Assembly: GCF_009857535.1 (NCBI RefSeq)
Contig: NZ_WWCS01000032.1
Coordinates: 1-33,401, forward strand
Source of the DNA: Duganella margarita
GTDB taxonomy: Bacteria; Pseudomonadota; Gammaproteobacteria; Burkholderiales; Burkholderiaceae_D
Direction of reading: 5' to 3'
Length of the DNA stretch: 33,401 nucleotides
Part shown: one piece after another, positions 1 to 8,058 of the stretch
How positions within the stretch are numbered: the first letter of the stretch is position 1
Layout: each line of letters starts with the position of its first letter
Position numbers and translations under genes: made by a program
Notes under the pieces: model-generated
The model's database searches: none
Told to the model about the DNA's origin: nothing
The model's input: only the letters and a program-made list of their open reading frames with translations

Positions 1-436
1 TGCGGCGCAACGCGTGCAGGTGGACGCGCTGGCGGCCAATGCCGGCGCGCCGCTGCGCATCCTGCGCGCCAGCGTCGGCCCGACGCCGAGTCCGCAGACG
101 GGCACGCTGGCGGCGCTGTGCATCGCCGGCTTCATCGCGGCGTTTTCGATCGGTCCGGGCGTGTGCGTGTGGCTGGCGCTGTCGGAACTGATGCCGACCC
201 GCATCCGCTCGGTCGGCATGGGCGTGGCGCTGCTGGTTAACCAGGGCACCGGCACGCTGATCGCCGGCGCCTTCTTGCCGATCGTCGGCAACTTCGGCTT
301 CCACGTGATGTTCCTGTTCTGGACCGCCTGCACCGTGGTGTACTTCGTCACCGCCGCCTTCTTCCTGCCCGAGACCAAGGGCAAATCGCTGGAAGAAATC
401 GAACGCCTGTTCGCCCGGCCCGCCCCGGGCCGTTAA
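1..436 (+). CDS. MFS sugar-porter transporter, C-terminal part
   Basis: The gene is cut by the window start; the reading frame is open from base 2 and only about the last 145 residues are visible. It encodes the C-terminal membrane half of a major facilitator superfamily permease of the inner membrane. Two marks of the sugar-porter subfamily are visible: the segment ELMPTRIRSVGMG, which fits the conserved loop after TM10, and the tail PETKGKSLEEIE just before the C-terminus. About three hydrophobic helices lie between and around them. The substrate (a sugar or other small solute) cannot be told from this part. A frame-internal GTG at 14 is not expected to be the real start. The next gene begins 118 bp downstream. 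Confidence 0.85.
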   Translation, partial: AAQRVQVDALAANAGAPLRILRASVGPTPSPQTGTLAALCIAGFIAAFSIGPGVCVWLALSELMPTRIRSVGMGVALLVNQGTGTLIAGAFLPIVGNFGFHVMFLFWTACTVVYFVTAAFFLPETKGKSLEEIERLFARPAPGR

Positions 437-458
437 ACTTTCCATCCGCGGTTTTTGT

Positions 459-507
459 CGCCCACTCCCCGAATCGTGCAGTTCGTCGCAATTCGGGGCG
501 GTGGGCG
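459..507. repeat. Long imperfect inverted repeat (hairpin)
   Basis: The arms at 459-474 and 491-507 pair almost completely: CCCCGAAT pairs with ATTCGGGG, and CGCCCAC pairs with GTGGGCG, with a small bulge between the two blocks. The loop is 16 nt. It lies between the MFS stop and the DUF2807 gene. There is no T-run after the stem on either strand, so it is not a classical intrinsic terminator, although it could still act as an RNA 3' end-protecting structure. Confidence 0.55.
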
Positions 508-554
508 TTCACGCGCCGGTTATGATAGATGGATCAACATCAGAGGATTCGATA

Positions 555-1322
555 ATGAAGAAGCTTTTCCAGTTCGGCTTGCTGTTTGCCGCGTTCTGCG
601 CCCTGTTTGGCCGTGCCAGCGCCGCCGACGACGTGACCGAAACCCGTACCATCACCATCGATGCGCGCGTGGTACGGGTCATGATCGAGGGCGTAATCGA
701 CGTCAAATTGCGCCAGGGCGACATGCCGTCGCTCAAGGTTACCGGCGAAAAGCGCTATATGGACAAGCTGACGGCGTCGCAAACAGGCGACACCTTGCAT
801 CTGGAAAGCGAAGGGCGCGGCATCAAGGTCGGCCGCGGCACGACCCGCGCCGAGCTGATCCTGCCCAGCCTGCGCCAGGTGGTGTCGGAGGGCGTCGGCA
901 GCACCGACATCAACGGTTTCACCGGCGATAAGCTGGAATTGAGCATGGACGGCGCCGGCAGCATGAAGGTGGTGGGCGACTACCGCGCGCTGAAGGCCAG
1001 CCTGGGCGGCGTCGGCAGCATGAATCTGTGGATCAGCGAGAACGACGAGGCCGATCTGGACCTGCGCGGCGCCGGCTACATCACGCTGGGCGGGCGTAGC
1101 AAGTTGCTGAAGGCCAACCTGGGCGGCGTCGGCAGCCTGAATGCGCAGCAGTTCCAGGCGGATGCGGTAGATATCGACTTGAGCGGCCTGGGCAACGCCA
1201 CGGTGACCGCCAAGACCAATGCGACGCTGAACTTGAGCGGCCTGGGATCGGTCACTGTGTATGGCAAGCCGCTGAATCGCAATGTCAGCGTGGATGGCCT
1301 GGGCAAGGTCAGCTGGAAATAA
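555..1322 (+). CDS. Secreted head-GIN domain protein (DUF2807)
   Basis: The 255-residue product begins with a clear signal peptide (MKKLFQFGLLFAAFCALFGRASA, positions 1-23, cleavage after ASA), so it should be exported to the periplasm or outer membrane. The mature part fits the DUF2807 'head GIN' family. It has an N-terminal beta-rich stretch with the motif VMIEGVIDVKLRQGD, then a repetitive section with recurring G-V/L/A-G-S/N units (GVGS, GAGS, GVGS, GAGY, GVGS, GLGN, GLGS, GLGK), as expected of stacked beta-strands. The ATG at 555 was preferred over an upstream in-frame start at 501. It is preceded by AGAGGA at the right distance and opens the signal peptide. The family's function is not established; adhesin-like or envelope roles have been proposed. 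A possible -10 (TATGAT at 521) has no convincing -35. Confidence 0.85.
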   Translation: MKKLFQFGLLFAAFCALFGRASAADDVTETRTITIDARVVRVMIEGVIDVKLRQGDMPSLKVTGEKRYMDKLTASQTGDTLHLESEGRGIKVGRGTTRAELILPSLRQVVSEGVGSTDINGFTGDKLELSMDGAGSMKVVGDYRALKASLGGVGSMNLWISENDEADLDLRGAGYITLGGRSKLLKANLGGVGSLNAQQFQADAVDIDLSGLGNATVTAKTNATLNLSGLGSVTVYGKPLNRNVSVDGLGKVSWK

Positions 1323-1344
1323 ACATACCTATATATAACGCGAT

Positions 1345-1953
1345 ATGAAAAAATTCATACTAGCGATGGTCATCGCTTTGGGCTGGCAGTCGGCCGCGAT
1401 GGCCGGATTCGCCGAAGGGGCGACTGCGTACAACAACAAAAATTACGCGGTGGCGTTGAAAGAGATACGGCCGCTGGCACAGGCCGGTAACGCGGATGCC
1501 GAGCATCTGCTGGGCCTGATGTATTACATGGGACGGGGTGTGCCGCAGGACTACAAGGCGGCGCTGGAATGGCACCGCAAGGCCGCGCTCAAGGGCAAGG
1601 CCGACGCGCAGTACGTGGTGGGCGCCATGTATTACACCGGCAATGCGGTGATCCAGGACCACAAACAGGCGGTGGGCTGGTTCCGCAAGGCGGCCGAGCA
1701 GGGGCATGTGCAGGCGCAGCAGGTGCTGGGGCTGATGTATCGGTATCACATGGGCGGGGTGCCGCAGGATAATGTGATCGCCTATATGTTGTGGAACCTG
1801 GCGGCGGCCAATGGCTCGGCCAACGCGGCCGAGCAGCGCGCGCAGGTGGTCAAGACCATGACCCAGGAGCAGGTCGAGGAAGGGCAGGCGCTGTCGGCGG
1901 CGTGGAAGGTGAATACGCCGCTGCCGCAGAAGTCGCGCACGGGCGGCGGCTAA
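1345..1953 (+). CDS. Secreted Sel1-like repeat protein
   Basis: This 202-residue protein has a signal peptide (about residues 1-20, ending SAAMA) followed by Sel1-like (TPR-related) helical repeats. Recognisable repeat cores are AEHLLGLMYYMGRGVPQDY, AQYVVGAMYYTGNAVIQDH and AQQVLGLMYRYHMGGVPQD, each followed by the A-x-x-W-h-x-x-A/L-A segment. About four repeats occupy residues 30-170. Such proteins are periplasmic or secreted scaffolds for protein-protein contacts; the partner is unknown. It starts 22 bp after the DUF2807 gene and may be co-transcribed with it. No strong Shine-Dalgarno is visible before the ATG. The tail after residue 180 is low complexity and ends in GGG. Confidence 0.85.
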   Translation: MKKFILAMVIALGWQSAAMAGFAEGATAYNNKNYAVALKEIRPLAQAGNADAEHLLGLMYYMGRGVPQDYKAALEWHRKAALKGKADAQYVVGAMYYTGNAVIQDHKQAVGWFRKAAEQGHVQAQQVLGLMYRYHMGGVPQDNVIAYMLWNLAAANGSANAAEQRAQVVKTMTQEQVEEGQALSAAWKVNTPLPQKSRTGGG

Positions 1954-1971
1954 GCGGCCCGCCTGGCAGCG

Positions 1972-2043
1972 CGTCGTTCCCGCGCAGGCGGGAATCCATG
2001 CGGCGCGGGCGTTCTATAGGTTCCCGCCTGCGCGGGAACGACG
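1972..2043. repeat. Perfect 23-bp inverted repeat, REP-like
   Basis: Bases 1972-1994 and 2021-2043 are exact reverse complements over 23 bp. The intervening spacer is 26 bp. Each arm is itself a small palindrome (TTCCCGC-GCAG-GCGGGAA). This double-hairpin layout with TTCCCGCG cores is typical of repetitive extragenic palindromes dispersed in proteobacterial genomes. It lies between the Sel1 gene and the quinone oxidoreductase gene. It could form either one long stem or two short ones. Confidence 0.8.
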
Positions 2044-2080
2044 GCGGGGGTAAAATCGTGCTTTCCTTGAAAGGTTCCCC

Positions 2081-3061
2081 ATGCGCGCGATTGAAATCAC
2101 CCAGCCCGGCCCGGCCGATGTCCTGAAACTGTGCGAACGCCCGATGCCGGTGGTAAAGGCCGGCGAGGTGCTGATCAAGGTCCACGCGGCCGGCGTCAAC
2201 CGCCCCGACGTGTTCCAGCGCCAGGGCAGTTACGCGCCGCCGCCGGGCGCCTCCGACATCCCCGGCCTGGAAGTAGCCGGCGAGATCGTCGACGGCGATC
2301 TGGACTACACCACCCTCGATATCGGCGATCACGTCTGCGCTTTGGTGCAGGGCGGCGGCTATGCCGAGTACGTTGTTGCGCCAATACAGCAGGTTTTACC
2401 GGTGCCGAAAGGCTGGTCCATGCTGGAAGCTGCTTCAATTCCGGAAAATTACTTCACAGTCTGGAGCAACGTTTTTGACCGTGCCCAGCTGACCGCCGGC
2501 GAGACCTTATTGGTGCAGGGCGGCAGCTCCGGCATCGGCGTCACCGCCATCCAGCTGGCCGCCGCCATGGGCCACCGCGTGTTCGCCACCGCCGGTTCCG
2601 ACGACAAGGTCGCGGCCTGCATGAAGCTCGGCGCCGAGCGCGGCATCAACTACAAAACCGAAGACTTCGCCACCGTCGTCAAGTCGCTGACCAACGACCG
2701 CGGCGTCGACGTGATTCTGGACATGGTGGCCGGAGACTACCTGCCACGCGAGGTTTCCTGCCTGGCGGACGACGGCCGCCTGGCCATCATCGCCACCCTG
2801 GGCGGCGGCAAGGCCACGCTGGACATGGCCCAGGTGCTGCGCCGCCGGCTGACCATCACCGGCTCCACGCTGCGCCCGCGCTCGGCCGAATTCAAGGGCG
2901 CGATCGCCAAAAAGCTGAAGGAGCGGGTGTGGCCTATGCTGGCCGAGCGCAAGATCAAGCCGGTGATCCACACCGTCTTCCCGCTGGAACAGGCCGCCGC
3001 TGCCCACGCGCTGATGGAGAGTAGTTCCCACGTCGGAAAAATCATGTTGCAAGTGATCTGA
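2081..3061 (+). CDS. NAD(P)H quinone oxidoreductase (PIG3/QOR-like)
   Basis: The 326-residue protein is a zinc-independent member of the medium-chain dehydrogenase/reductase superfamily. It has an N-terminal GroES-like domain (about 1-120, with VHAAGVNRPDVFQRQG and PGLEVAGEI). A Rossmann domain follows, whose NADPH-binding glycine motif is GGSSGIG at 147-153. The C-terminal part ends in HVGKIMLQV, typical of the TP53I3/PIG3-type quinone oxidoreductases. No zinc-ligand cysteines are seen. It would reduce quinones or related enones with NADPH in the cytoplasm. The length matches the family. The start codon has a modest AAGG upstream. It stands alone between the REP-like element and the tpiA promoter region. 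Confidence 0.88.
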   Translation: MRAIEITQPGPADVLKLCERPMPVVKAGEVLIKVHAAGVNRPDVFQRQGSYAPPPGASDIPGLEVAGEIVDGDLDYTTLDIGDHVCALVQGGGYAEYVVAPIQQVLPVPKGWSMLEAASIPENYFTVWSNVFDRAQLTAGETLLVQGGSSGIGVTAIQLAAAMGHRVFATAGSDDKVAACMKLGAERGINYKTEDFATVVKSLTNDRGVDVILDMVAGDYLPREVSCLADDGRLAIIATLGGGKATLDMAQVLRRRLTITGSTLRPRSAEFKGAIAKKLKERVWPMLAERKIKPVIHTVFPLEQAAAAHALMESSSHVGKIMLQVI

Positions 3062-3130
3062 ATGGCGATTTCGTTGTAAAATGCGTAGTAAATTTACGGT
3101 TTTGGTTAGCCGGGGATGGCCTTTGCCTGT

Positions 3131-3160
3131 TTGACCCCGCCTTTTTCGGCGCGGTACAAT
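3131..3160 (+). promoter_or_regulatory. Sigma70-like promoter of tpiA
   Basis: TTGACC (3131-3136) and TACAAT (3155-3160) are separated by 18 bp. The predicted transcript start near 3167 leaves a short leader before the tpiA ATG at 3188. Both hexamers match the consensus at 5 of 6 positions. Confidence 0.65.
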
Positions 3161-3187
3161 GGCGAGTTATTCATCTTTAGGCTCGCT

Positions 3188-3934
<747 letters not shown>

Positions 3935-4006
3935 GCGCAGCGCTGTAGCGGTAAAACCGAAGTAGAAACAAAACGATACAAAACTTTTAATTTGGAATGG
4001 AATAAC

Positions 4007-4414
4007 ATGAGCTCCTTGTTCAATCTGGTTATCATCGTGCAGGTCGTTTCGGCCATTGCCATCATCGGTCTGGTGCTGCTGCAGCACGGCAAAGGCGCCG
4101 ACATGGGCGCGGCCTTCGGCTCGGGCGCGTCGGGTAGCCTGTTCGGCGCCACCGGCTCGTCGAACTTCATGTCGAAGTCGACCGGCGTCGCGGCTGCCAT
4201 CTTCTTCGTCGCCACGCTGGCGCTGTCGTACATCACCACCCACCAGACCAACAATGTCAGCGGCGGTGTGATGGACAAACTGCCGGCCGTGACCGCCCCG
4301 GCGCCGGCCCCGACCAACGCGATTCCTGCGACGCCAGCGGCCCAAACGGCCCCGGCAGCATCGGCCCCTGCTGCACCTGCAGCACCGGCGCCAGCAAACT
4401 CCATCCCAAAGTAA
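4007..4414 (+). CDS. secG: Preprotein translocase subunit SecG
   Basis: The 135-residue inner-membrane protein is the small SecG subunit of the SecYEG channel. It has two hydrophobic helices (about 5-25 and 62-82). Between them is the conserved cytoplasmic loop with LLQHGKGADMGAAFGSG and the GSLFGATGSSNF motif. The C-terminal tail (after about 95) is an alanine/proline-rich low-complexity extension, as in other Burkholderiales SecG proteins. The ATG at 4007 gives the normal N-terminus MSSLFNLV; a TTG at 3992 is in frame but would add an unsupported extension. GGAA boxes lie just upstream. It is probably co-transcribed with tpiA. Confidence 0.95.
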   Translation: MSSLFNLVIIVQVVSAIAIIGLVLLQHGKGADMGAAFGSGASGSLFGATGSSNFMSKSTGVAAAIFFVATLALSYITTHQTNNVSGGVMDKLPAVTAPAPAPTNAIPATPAAQTAPAASAPAAPAAPAPANSIPK

Positions 4415-4557
4415 TATAATTGTGTAGTTAATTAGGCGCAGTTGATAATTTTTTAAGTTGTTTGCACATTGTTTTGGCAGTATCGTAGCGAAAATCTTTT
4501 GTGCATCAAAATAGTTAAAGATTTATCGTTTTTCTTCTTGTTTTGACGCAATACGGA

Positions 4558-4586
4558 TTAACAACCGCGTGAAAAAGAAGTAAAAT
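4558..4586 (+). promoter_or_regulatory. Promoter of tRNA-Leu
   Basis: TTAACA (4558-4563) and TAAAAT (4581-4586) are separated by exactly 17 bp, each matching the consensus at 5 of 6 positions. The predicted start, about 6-7 bp downstream, falls just before the tRNA 5' end at 4598. The 143-bp stretch upstream, back to secG, is AT-rich and contains no gene that I can see. Confidence 0.7.
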
Positions 4587-4597
4587 AACGGCCTTAT

Positions 4598-4682
4598 GCC
4601 GACGTGGTGAAATTGGTAGACACGCTATCTTGAGGGGGTAGTGGCGCAAGCTGTACGAGTTCGAGTCTCGTCGTCGGCACCA
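4598..4682 (+). tRNA. tRNA-Leu (anticodon GAG)
   Basis: This is an 85-nt class II tRNA including an encoded CCA end (4680-4682). The acceptor arms GCCGACG (4598-4604) and CGTCGGC (4672-4678) pair perfectly, with discriminator A4679. The D-arm carries AATTGGTAGAC. The anticodon stem CTATC/GGTAG encloses the loop TTGAGGG, with anticodon GAG at 4632-4634. A long variable arm (GTGGCGCAAGCTGT region) and the T-loop TTCGAGT follow. It reads CUC/CUU leucine codons. It stands as a single tRNA gene between secG and nuoA. Confidence 0.97.
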
Positions 4683-4690
4683 GAAAATAT

Positions 4691-4724
4691 AGGCCAGCAA
4701 GGGTGGTACCAAGCTGGCTTTTTT
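4691..4724 (+). terminator. Intrinsic terminator after tRNA-Leu
   Basis: The stem GCCAGC (4693-4698) pairs with GCTGGC (4713-4718), and a run of six T (4719-4724) follows. The stem can be lengthened by two pairs into the T-run. It ends the tRNA transcript and separates it from the nuo cluster. From 4725 to the nuoA start at 4846 I found no clear sigma70 hexamers and no other gene. Confidence 0.75.
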
Positions 4725-4845
4725 ACGAGGATGTGTCGTTCGATCCTGGTCAGAGCAGTTTTACGATTGGGGCGAACGTTAAGCGCACCGCAGAACAGCG
4801 CGATGTGTCCTTTAAACTGATCGTTCAACATAAGCTCATCTAATC

Positions 4846-5205
4846 GTGAACCTCGAAAATTATCTCCCCGTCCTGTTGTTCATCCTCGTCGGTCTCGGCG
4901 TAGGTATCGCTCCCCAAGTGCTGGGCCACATTCTCGGCCCGAAAAAGCCTGATGCAGCCAAGCTGTCCCCGTATGAGTGCGGCTTCGAAGCTTTCGAAGA
5001 TGCGCGCATGAAATTCGACGTGCGTTACTACCTCGTCGCGATCCTCTTTATTTTGTTCGATCTGGAAACGGCATTCTTCTTCCCGTGGGGCGTCTCCATG
5101 CGCGAACTGGGCTGGCAGGGCTTCGTTACGATGATGGTGTTCATCGCCGAATTCGTGGTCGGTTTTTGGTATATCTGGAAGAAAGGTGCCCTTGATTGGG
5201 AATAA
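4846..5205 (+). CDS. nuoA: NADH-quinone oxidoreductase subunit A
   Basis: The 119-residue, three-helix membrane subunit of complex I helps form the junction between the membrane arm and the quinone site. The conserved segment KLSPYECGFEAFEDARMKFDVRY is recognisable near the first loop; its ECG cysteine lies near the quinone cavity in known structures. Helices lie at about 7-30, 62-82 and 90-112. The start is GTG at 4846, giving MNLENYLPVLLFI, the usual N-terminus of betaproteobacterial NuoA. No strong Shine-Dalgarno is visible. It is the first gene of a 14-gene cluster in standard order; nuoB follows after 3 bp. Confidence 0.97.
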   Translation: MNLENYLPVLLFILVGLGVGIAPQVLGHILGPKKPDAAKLSPYECGFEAFEDARMKFDVRYYLVAILFILFDLETAFFFPWGVSMRELGWQGFVTMMVFIAEFVVGFWYIWKKGALDWE

Positions 5206-5208
5206 GCC

Positions 5209-5685
5209 ATGGCTATTGAAGGCGTATTAAACGAAGGTTTCATCACCACCTCGGCCGACAAGCTGATCAACTGGGCGCGTACGGGTTCGATGTTCCCGAT
5301 GACGTTCGGTCTGGCCTGCTGTGCGGTCGAAATGATGCACGTGGGCGCAGCCCGTTACGACATGGACCGCTTCGGCGTGGTGTTCCGTCCCTCGCCACGT
5401 CAGTCCGACGTGATGATCGTGGCCGGCACGCTGTGCAACAAGATGGCCCCGGCCCTGCGCAAGGTCTACGACCAGATGCCGGAGCCGCGCTGGGTGATCT
5501 CGATGGGTTCCTGCGCCAACGGCGGCGGCTACTACCACTACTCTTACTCCGTCGTGCGCGGCTGCGATCGCATCGTGCCGGTCGACGTGTATGTGCCTGG
5601 CTGTCCGCCAACCGCTGAAGCCCTGCTGTACGGCATCATGCAGTTGCAGAACAAGATCAAGCGCACCAACACGATCGCACGCTAA
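5209..5685 (+). CDS. nuoB: NADH-quinone oxidoreductase subunit B (N2 cluster)
   Basis: This 158-residue subunit of the peripheral arm carries the terminal [4Fe-4S] cluster N2, which passes electrons to quinone. The four ligands are visible: the tandem Cys37-Cys38 in GLACCAVEMMH, Cys102 in GSCANGGG and Cys132 in VPGCPP. The length is normal for the betaproteobacterial form. The gene starts 3 bp after nuoA and is followed after 17 bp by nuoC. Confidence 0.98.
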   Translation: MAIEGVLNEGFITTSADKLINWARTGSMFPMTFGLACCAVEMMHVGAARYDMDRFGVVFRPSPRQSDVMIVAGTLCNKMAPALRKVYDQMPEPRWVISMGSCANGGGYYHYSYSVVRGCDRIVPVDVYVPGCPPTAEALLYGIMQLQNKIKRTNTIAR

Positions 5686-5702
5686 CGGGGGCGCTACACA
5701 CA

Positions 5703-6296
5703 ATGACTACTCATCTGGAAAAACTCCAAACCGCCCTCGGCACTGCCCTGGGCGATCGCGTTACTACCATCGTTGCACTGGGCGAAATCACGCTGGAAGT
5801 GAAGGGCGCCGATTACTACGCCGTCATGCAGATCCTGCGTGACAATGCGGAACTCGGCTTCGACACCGCGATCGACCTGTGCGGCGTGGATTACCTGAGC
5901 TATGGCGACGGCATCTGGGAAGGCCAGCGTTTCGCTGCGGTCGTCCACCTGCTGTCGGTTAAGCACAACTGGCGCGTGCGCGTGCGCGCCTTCTGCGCCG
6001 ACGACGACATGCCGCTGCTGCCGTCGATCACGCCGCTGTGGCGCGCGATGAACTGGTACGAGCGCGAAGCCTTCGACATGTTCGGCATCCTGTTCGAGAA
6101 CCACAACGACCTGCGCCGCATCCTGACCGACTATGGCTTCATCGGCCACCCGTTCCGCAAGGACTTCCCGGTGTCGGGCTACGTCGAAATGCGCTACGAC
6201 CCGGAACAGAAGCGCGTGGTCTACCAGCCGGTCACCATCGAGCCGCGTGAAAACGTGCCGCGTGTGATCCGCGAAGAAAACTACGGGATTAAATAA
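5703..6296 (+). CDS. nuoC: NADH-quinone oxidoreductase subunit C
   Basis: The 197-residue peripheral-arm subunit has no cofactor and packs against NuoD near the quinone chamber. The family signature lies at about 118-160: NWYEREAFDMFGI, then DLRRILTDYGF and GHPFRKDFPVSGYVE. It is a free-standing NuoC, not the NuoCD fusion found in enterobacteria. Its TAA stop overlaps the nuoD ATG by one base (TAATG at 6294-6298), which suggests coupled translation. Confidence 0.98.
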   Translation: MTTHLEKLQTALGTALGDRVTTIVALGEITLEVKGADYYAVMQILRDNAELGFDTAIDLCGVDYLSYGDGIWEGQRFAAVVHLLSVKHNWRVRVRAFCADDDMPLLPSITPLWRAMNWYEREAFDMFGILFENHNDLRRILTDYGFIGHPFRKDFPVSGYVEMRYDPEQKRVVYQPVTIEPRENVPRVIREENYGIK

Positions 6297-7549
6297 TGGC
6301 TGAGATTAAGAACTACACCCTGAACTTTGGCCCGCAACACCCGGCCGCCCACGGCGTGCTGCGCCTGGTGCTGGAGCTGGACGGCGAAGTGATCCAGCGC
6401 GCCGACCCGCACATCGGCCTGCTGCACCGCGGCACCGAGAAGCTGGCCGAGCAAAAGACCTACCTGCAGTCGGTGCCGTACATGGACCGCCTGGATTACG
6501 TGTCGATGATGTGCAACGAGCACGCCTACGTCATGGCCATCGAAAAGCTGATGGGCATTGAGGTACCGCTGCGCGCGCAATACATCCGCGTGATGTTCGA
6601 CGAGATCACCCGCATCCTGAACCACCTGATGTGGCTGGGCGCGCACGCGCTCGACGTCGGCGCCATGGGCCCGTTCCTGTACTGCTTCCGTGACCGCGAA
6701 GACCTGTTCGACTGCTACGAAGCGGTGTCGGGCGCGCGCATGCACGCAGCCTACTACCGTCCGGGCGGCGTCTACCGCGACCTGCCGGATGCGATGCCGC
6801 AGCACAAGCCATCGATCATCCGTTCGGCCAAGGCCATCGACAACCTGAACAAGGACCGTCAAGGCTCGATGCTGGACTTCATCGAAGCGTTCACCGCGCG
6901 TTTCCCGACCTACGTCGACGAATACGAAACGCTGCTGACCGACAACCGTATCTGGAAACAGCGTACCGTCGGCATCGGCGTGGTGTCGCCGGAAGACGCG
7001 AAAGCGATGGGCTTCACCGGCGCCATGCTGCGCGGTTCGGGCATCCAGTGGGACCTGCGCAAGCACCAGCCGTACGAAGTGTACGACCTGATGGACTTCG
7101 ATATCCCGATCGGCACCAACGGCGACTGCTACGACCGCTACCTGGTCCGCGTGGAAGAGCTGCGCCAGTCGAACCGCATCATCAAACAGTGCGTCGAGTG
7201 GCTGCGCAACAATCCAGGTCCCGTCATGACCAGCAACCGCAAGGTGGCGCCACCAGGCCGCGTGGACATGAAGACCAATATGGAATCGCTGATCCACCAC
7301 TTCAAGCTGTTTACCGAAGGCTTCCACGTGCCGCCAGGCGAAGCCTACTGCGCGGTGGAACACCCGAAAGGCGAGTTCGGCGTCTACCTGATGTCCGACG
7401 GCGCCAACAAGCCATACCGCGTGAAACTGCGCGCTCCCGACTACGCACACTTGCAGTCGCTGGATGAAATGGCGCGTGGCCACATGATTGCCGACGCCGT
7501 GACCATTATTGGCACGCAGGACATCGTGTTCGGCAGTATTGACCGCTAA
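6296..7549 (+). CDS. nuoD: NADH-quinone oxidoreductase subunit D (quinone site)
   Basis: The 417-residue subunit forms most of the quinone-reduction pocket of complex I. The N-terminal loop GPQHPAAHG carries His19, and MDRLDYVS carries Tyr68. These correspond by spacing to the quinone-contacting His38 and Tyr87 of the Thermus subunit Nqo4. HRGTEKLAEQKTY, HAYVMAIEKL and the C-terminal DIVFGSIDR ending are typical. Only the D part is present, as expected with a separate nuoC. It overlaps nuoC by one base and is followed after 17 bp by nuoE. Confidence 0.98.
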   Translation: MAEIKNYTLNFGPQHPAAHGVLRLVLELDGEVIQRADPHIGLLHRGTEKLAEQKTYLQSVPYMDRLDYVSMMCNEHAYVMAIEKLMGIEVPLRAQYIRVMFDEITRILNHLMWLGAHALDVGAMGPFLYCFRDREDLFDCYEAVSGARMHAAYYRPGGVYRDLPDAMPQHKPSIIRSAKAIDNLNKDRQGSMLDFIEAFTARFPTYVDEYETLLTDNRIWKQRTVGIGVVSPEDAKAMGFTGAMLRGSGIQWDLRKHQPYEVYDLMDFDIPIGTNGDCYDRYLVRVEELRQSNRIIKQCVEWLRNNPGPVMTSNRKVAPPGRVDMKTNMESLIHHFKLFTEGFHVPPGEAYCAVEHPKGEFGVYLMSDGANKPYRVKLRAPDYAHLQSLDEMARGHMIADAVTIIGTQDIVFGSIDR

Positions 7550-7566
7550 GTGCGAGAGGCATAAGT

Positions 7567-8058
7567 ATGTTGTTATCTGAGCAGTGCTACAAAAAAATCG
7601 ATCGCGAGCTGGCCAAGTACCCAGACGATCAGCGTCAGTCGGCCGTGATGGCCGCGCTGGCGCACGCCCAGGTCGAACTGGGCTGGATCTCGCCTGACAC
7701 CATGCAGGAACTGGCGGACTACATCCGCATGCCGGCGATTGCCGTGCAGGAAGTTGCCACGTTCTACAATATGTACAACCTGAAGCCGGTCGGCAAGCAC
7801 AAGATCACCGTGTGCACCAATCTGCCTTGCGCCCTGTCGGGCGGCGAGCGCGCGGCGCACCACCTGAAACAAAAGCTGGGCATCGACTACCGTGACACCA
7901 CGGCGGACGGCGAGTTCACGCTGATGGAAGGCGAGTGCATGGGCGCCTGCGGCGACGCGCCGGTGCTGCTGGTGAACAATCACCGCATGTGCAGCTTCAT
8001 GTCCAACGACAAAATTGACTCCCTCGTGGAGGAACTTAGTGGGAACAACGCGAAATGA
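7567..8058 (+). CDS. nuoE: NADH-quinone oxidoreductase subunit E ([2Fe-2S])
   Basis: This 163-residue thioredoxin-like subunit of the NADH-oxidising module carries the off-path [2Fe-2S] cluster N1a. The ligands are Cys83 and Cys88 (CTNLPC) and Cys124 and Cys128 (ECMGAC). The helical N-terminal domain with VQEVATFYNMY is present. Its stop overlaps the nuoF start in an ATGA (8055-8058), so translation is probably coupled to that of its partner subunit. Confidence 0.98.
   Translation: MLLSEQCYKKIDRELAKYPDDQRQSAVMAALAHAQVELGWISPDTMQELADYIRMPAIAVQEVATFYNMYNLKPVGKHKITVCTNLPCALSGGERAAHHLKQKLGIDYRDTTADGEFTLMEGECMGACGDAPVLLVNNHRMCSFMSNDKIDSLVEELSGNNAK

Noticed and set aside
3047..3082. TTGCAA and TAAAAT upstream of tpiA as a second promoter.
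   Set aside because: The spacing is 24 bp, too long for sigma70; the pair at 3131-3160 is much better.
4462..4504. TGCACA/TGTGCA inverted repeat between secG and tRNA-Leu.
   Set aside because: Six-base arms with a 30-base loop in AT-rich DNA; expected by chance.
4515..4831. Two minus-strand frames covering the tRNA-Leu (with segments such as DDETRTRTACATTPSR).
   Set aside because: They are antisense readings of the tRNA gene, a known source of false proteins; no ribosome site or homologue-like layout.
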